Shown here: positions 63,175 through 64,000 of the stretch, in pieces | Position numbering within the stretch: position 1 is the stretch's first letter | Layout: the number at the start of each line of letters is the position of its first letter | NCBI RefSeq assembly: GCF_017798205.1 | Contig: NZ_CP060010.1 | Location: forward strand, 2,604,001 to 2,668,000 | DNA length: 64,000 bases | Direction: 5' to 3' | From: Cognatishimia activa | GTDB taxonomy: Bacteria > Pseudomonadota > Alphaproteobacteria > Rhodobacterales > Rhodobacteraceae | Notes under the pieces: generated by a model | The model's database searches: none | Seen by the model: the letters and a program-made list of their open reading frames with translations, nothing else | What the model was told of the DNA's origin: nothing | Translations under genes and position numbers: made by a program

Positions 63175-64000
63175 ATGGGACAGGTGATTTCCAGCACATG
63201 GGCGTTGATGCTTGGCATGTTGCTGTTGATGGTTGGAAACGGTGTTCAGGGCTCTTTGCTGGGTATTCGCGGAGAGATCGAAGGCTTCTCGACCGTCGAG
63301 ATGTCCTTTGTCATGTCGGCCTACTTCTTGGGCTTTCTCGGTGGCTCGCGTCTTGCGCCTGAAATGATCCGCCGAGTTGGGCATGTACGGGTCTTTGCGG
63401 CCCTTGGCTCTTTCATCTCTGCAGCGTTGATTGTTTTCCCATGGCTCACGGATCCATGGGTCTGGATGTTCTGCCGAGCGGTCATCGGCTTTGGGTTCTG
63501 CGGGGTTTATGTGACCGCAGAGAGCTGGCTCAACAATGCAGCCACAAATGAGAACCGCGGCAAGACGCTGTCGCTTTATATGTACGCGCAGGTCACAGGC
63601 ATCATCGCGGCCCAGGGCCTTCTGGTCACCGCAGATCCGTCTGGCTTTGTGCTCTTTGTGATCCCGTCTATTCTGGTTTCCCTGTCTTTCGCGCCGATCC
63701 TTCTGTCGATCTCGCCCACACCGGCGTTTGAAAGCACCCACAGCATGAAGCTGACCGAGATCTTTCATGTCTCGCCTCTCGGTGTGGTCGGCATGTTCAT
63801 CCTCGGCGGCATTTTCTCGGCACAGTTTGGCATGTCTGCGGTCTTTGGCTCTCAGGCCGGTCTGACGATCCCGGAAATCTCGCTCTTTATTGCGATGTTC
63901 TATATCGGCTCGGTCGTCACCCAGTATCCCATCGGCTGGTTCTCAGACCGCATGGACCGCCGCGTGGTCATCTTTACCGTTTCAGCCTTTGCAACGGCAG
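63175..64000 (+). CDS. MFS transporter, 3'-truncated by window edge
   Basis: Open from ATG 63175 to the window end (275 codons). Ribosome site TAAGGAG 8 nt upstream. At least seven hydrophobic helices in the visible part; the family motif A is seen as SRLAPEMIRRVGHVRVF after TM2 and again as GWFSDRMDRRVVIF after TM8, with a charged GFCGVYVTAESWLNNAATNENRGKTLSLYM segment in between (YcaD-like MFS). Substrate unknown. The remainder lies beyond the window. Confidence 0.88.
   Translation, partial: MGQVISSTWALMLGMLLLMVGNGVQGSLLGIRGEIEGFSTVEMSFVMSAYFLGFLGGSRLAPEMIRRVGHVRVFAALGSFISAALIVFPWLTDPWVWMFCRAVIGFGFCGVYVTAESWLNNAATNENRGKTLSLYMYAQVTGIIAAQGLLVTADPSGFVLFVIPSILVSLSFAPILLSISPTPAFESTHSMKLTEIFHVSPLGVVGMFILGGIFSAQFGMSAVFGSQAGLTIPEISLFIAMFYIGSVVTQYPIGWFSDRMDRRVVIFTVSAFATA

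Overview
The window comes from a marine alphaproteobacterium of the family Rhodobacteraceae (roseobacter group). Evidence: a DddP-type DMSP lyase, gene transfer agent (GTA) genes of the Rhodobacter capsulatus type with separate head-spike genes, a LuxR/LuxI pair, a yajC-secDF-ccmABCDG block, and Rhodobacteraceae-style intergenic inverted repeats. GC content is high and coding density is about 90%. The assignment rests on gene content and protein character; no database search was run.

Layout. 1-9.2 kb: end of der, serS (minus), then one long plus-strand run yajC-secD-secF-TSUP permease-Mth938-like-ccmA-ccmB-ccmC-ccmD-ccmG (protein export, then cytochrome c maturation). 9.2-18.8 kb: small envelope and secreted proteins, a lipid A-type acyltransferase with an unusual active site, purB, a Tat-exported metallo-beta-lactamase-fold enzyme, an alpha/beta-hydrolase-OsmC fusion, dddP, and a divergent heme-dependent N-demethylase-like gene. 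19-24.4 kb: glnB-glnA, tRNA-Leu(UAG), the GTA head-spike pair and tig. 24.6-28.2 kb: XRE regulator-luxR-luxI quorum-sensing cluster and rpsF-rpsR-rplI. 28.4-38.4 kb: YceI proteins, fabD-fabG-acpP, a three-gene module of unknown function (two secreted proteins plus a membrane-anchored LuxR-type regulator), a HisA paralogue, fabF and mltG. 39.7-43.5 kb: a GTA main cluster reduced to terminase small subunit, terminase large subunit and portal, then directly the last ~100 codons of orfg15. 43.5-58.6 kb: DksA-like protein, cysE, pdhABC, ftsB-like gene, fda, pgk, two cyclophilins, a DUF3179 protein, a MetE-C-like enzyme, bactofilin plus M23 peptidase, a DUF455 protein and bcp. 58.7-64 kb: a giant AsmA/DUF3971 protein, queA and the start of an MFS transporter.

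Most notable observations. (1) The GTA has lost everything from about orfg3.5 to the middle of orfg15 (protease, capsid, tail) while keeping packaging genes, head spikes and what looks like an intact promoter region with a near-consensus CtrA box, a leaderless 24-codon frame and an intrinsic terminator. (2) Four intergenic copies (691-860, 18845-19010, 48561-48729, 52701-52858) of a ~160-170 bp repeat share an architecture of two adjacent hairpins plus a far arm ~100 bp away; sequence differs between copies but pairing is largely kept. (3) The secreted/PepSY-like/membrane-LuxR module at 33.4-34.9 kb includes a protein made of exact 58-residue repeats and may be an undescribed envelope-sensing unit. 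(4) Active-site departures occur in a HisA paralogue (Asp8 to Glu) and an acyltransferase (HX4H instead of HX4D/E).
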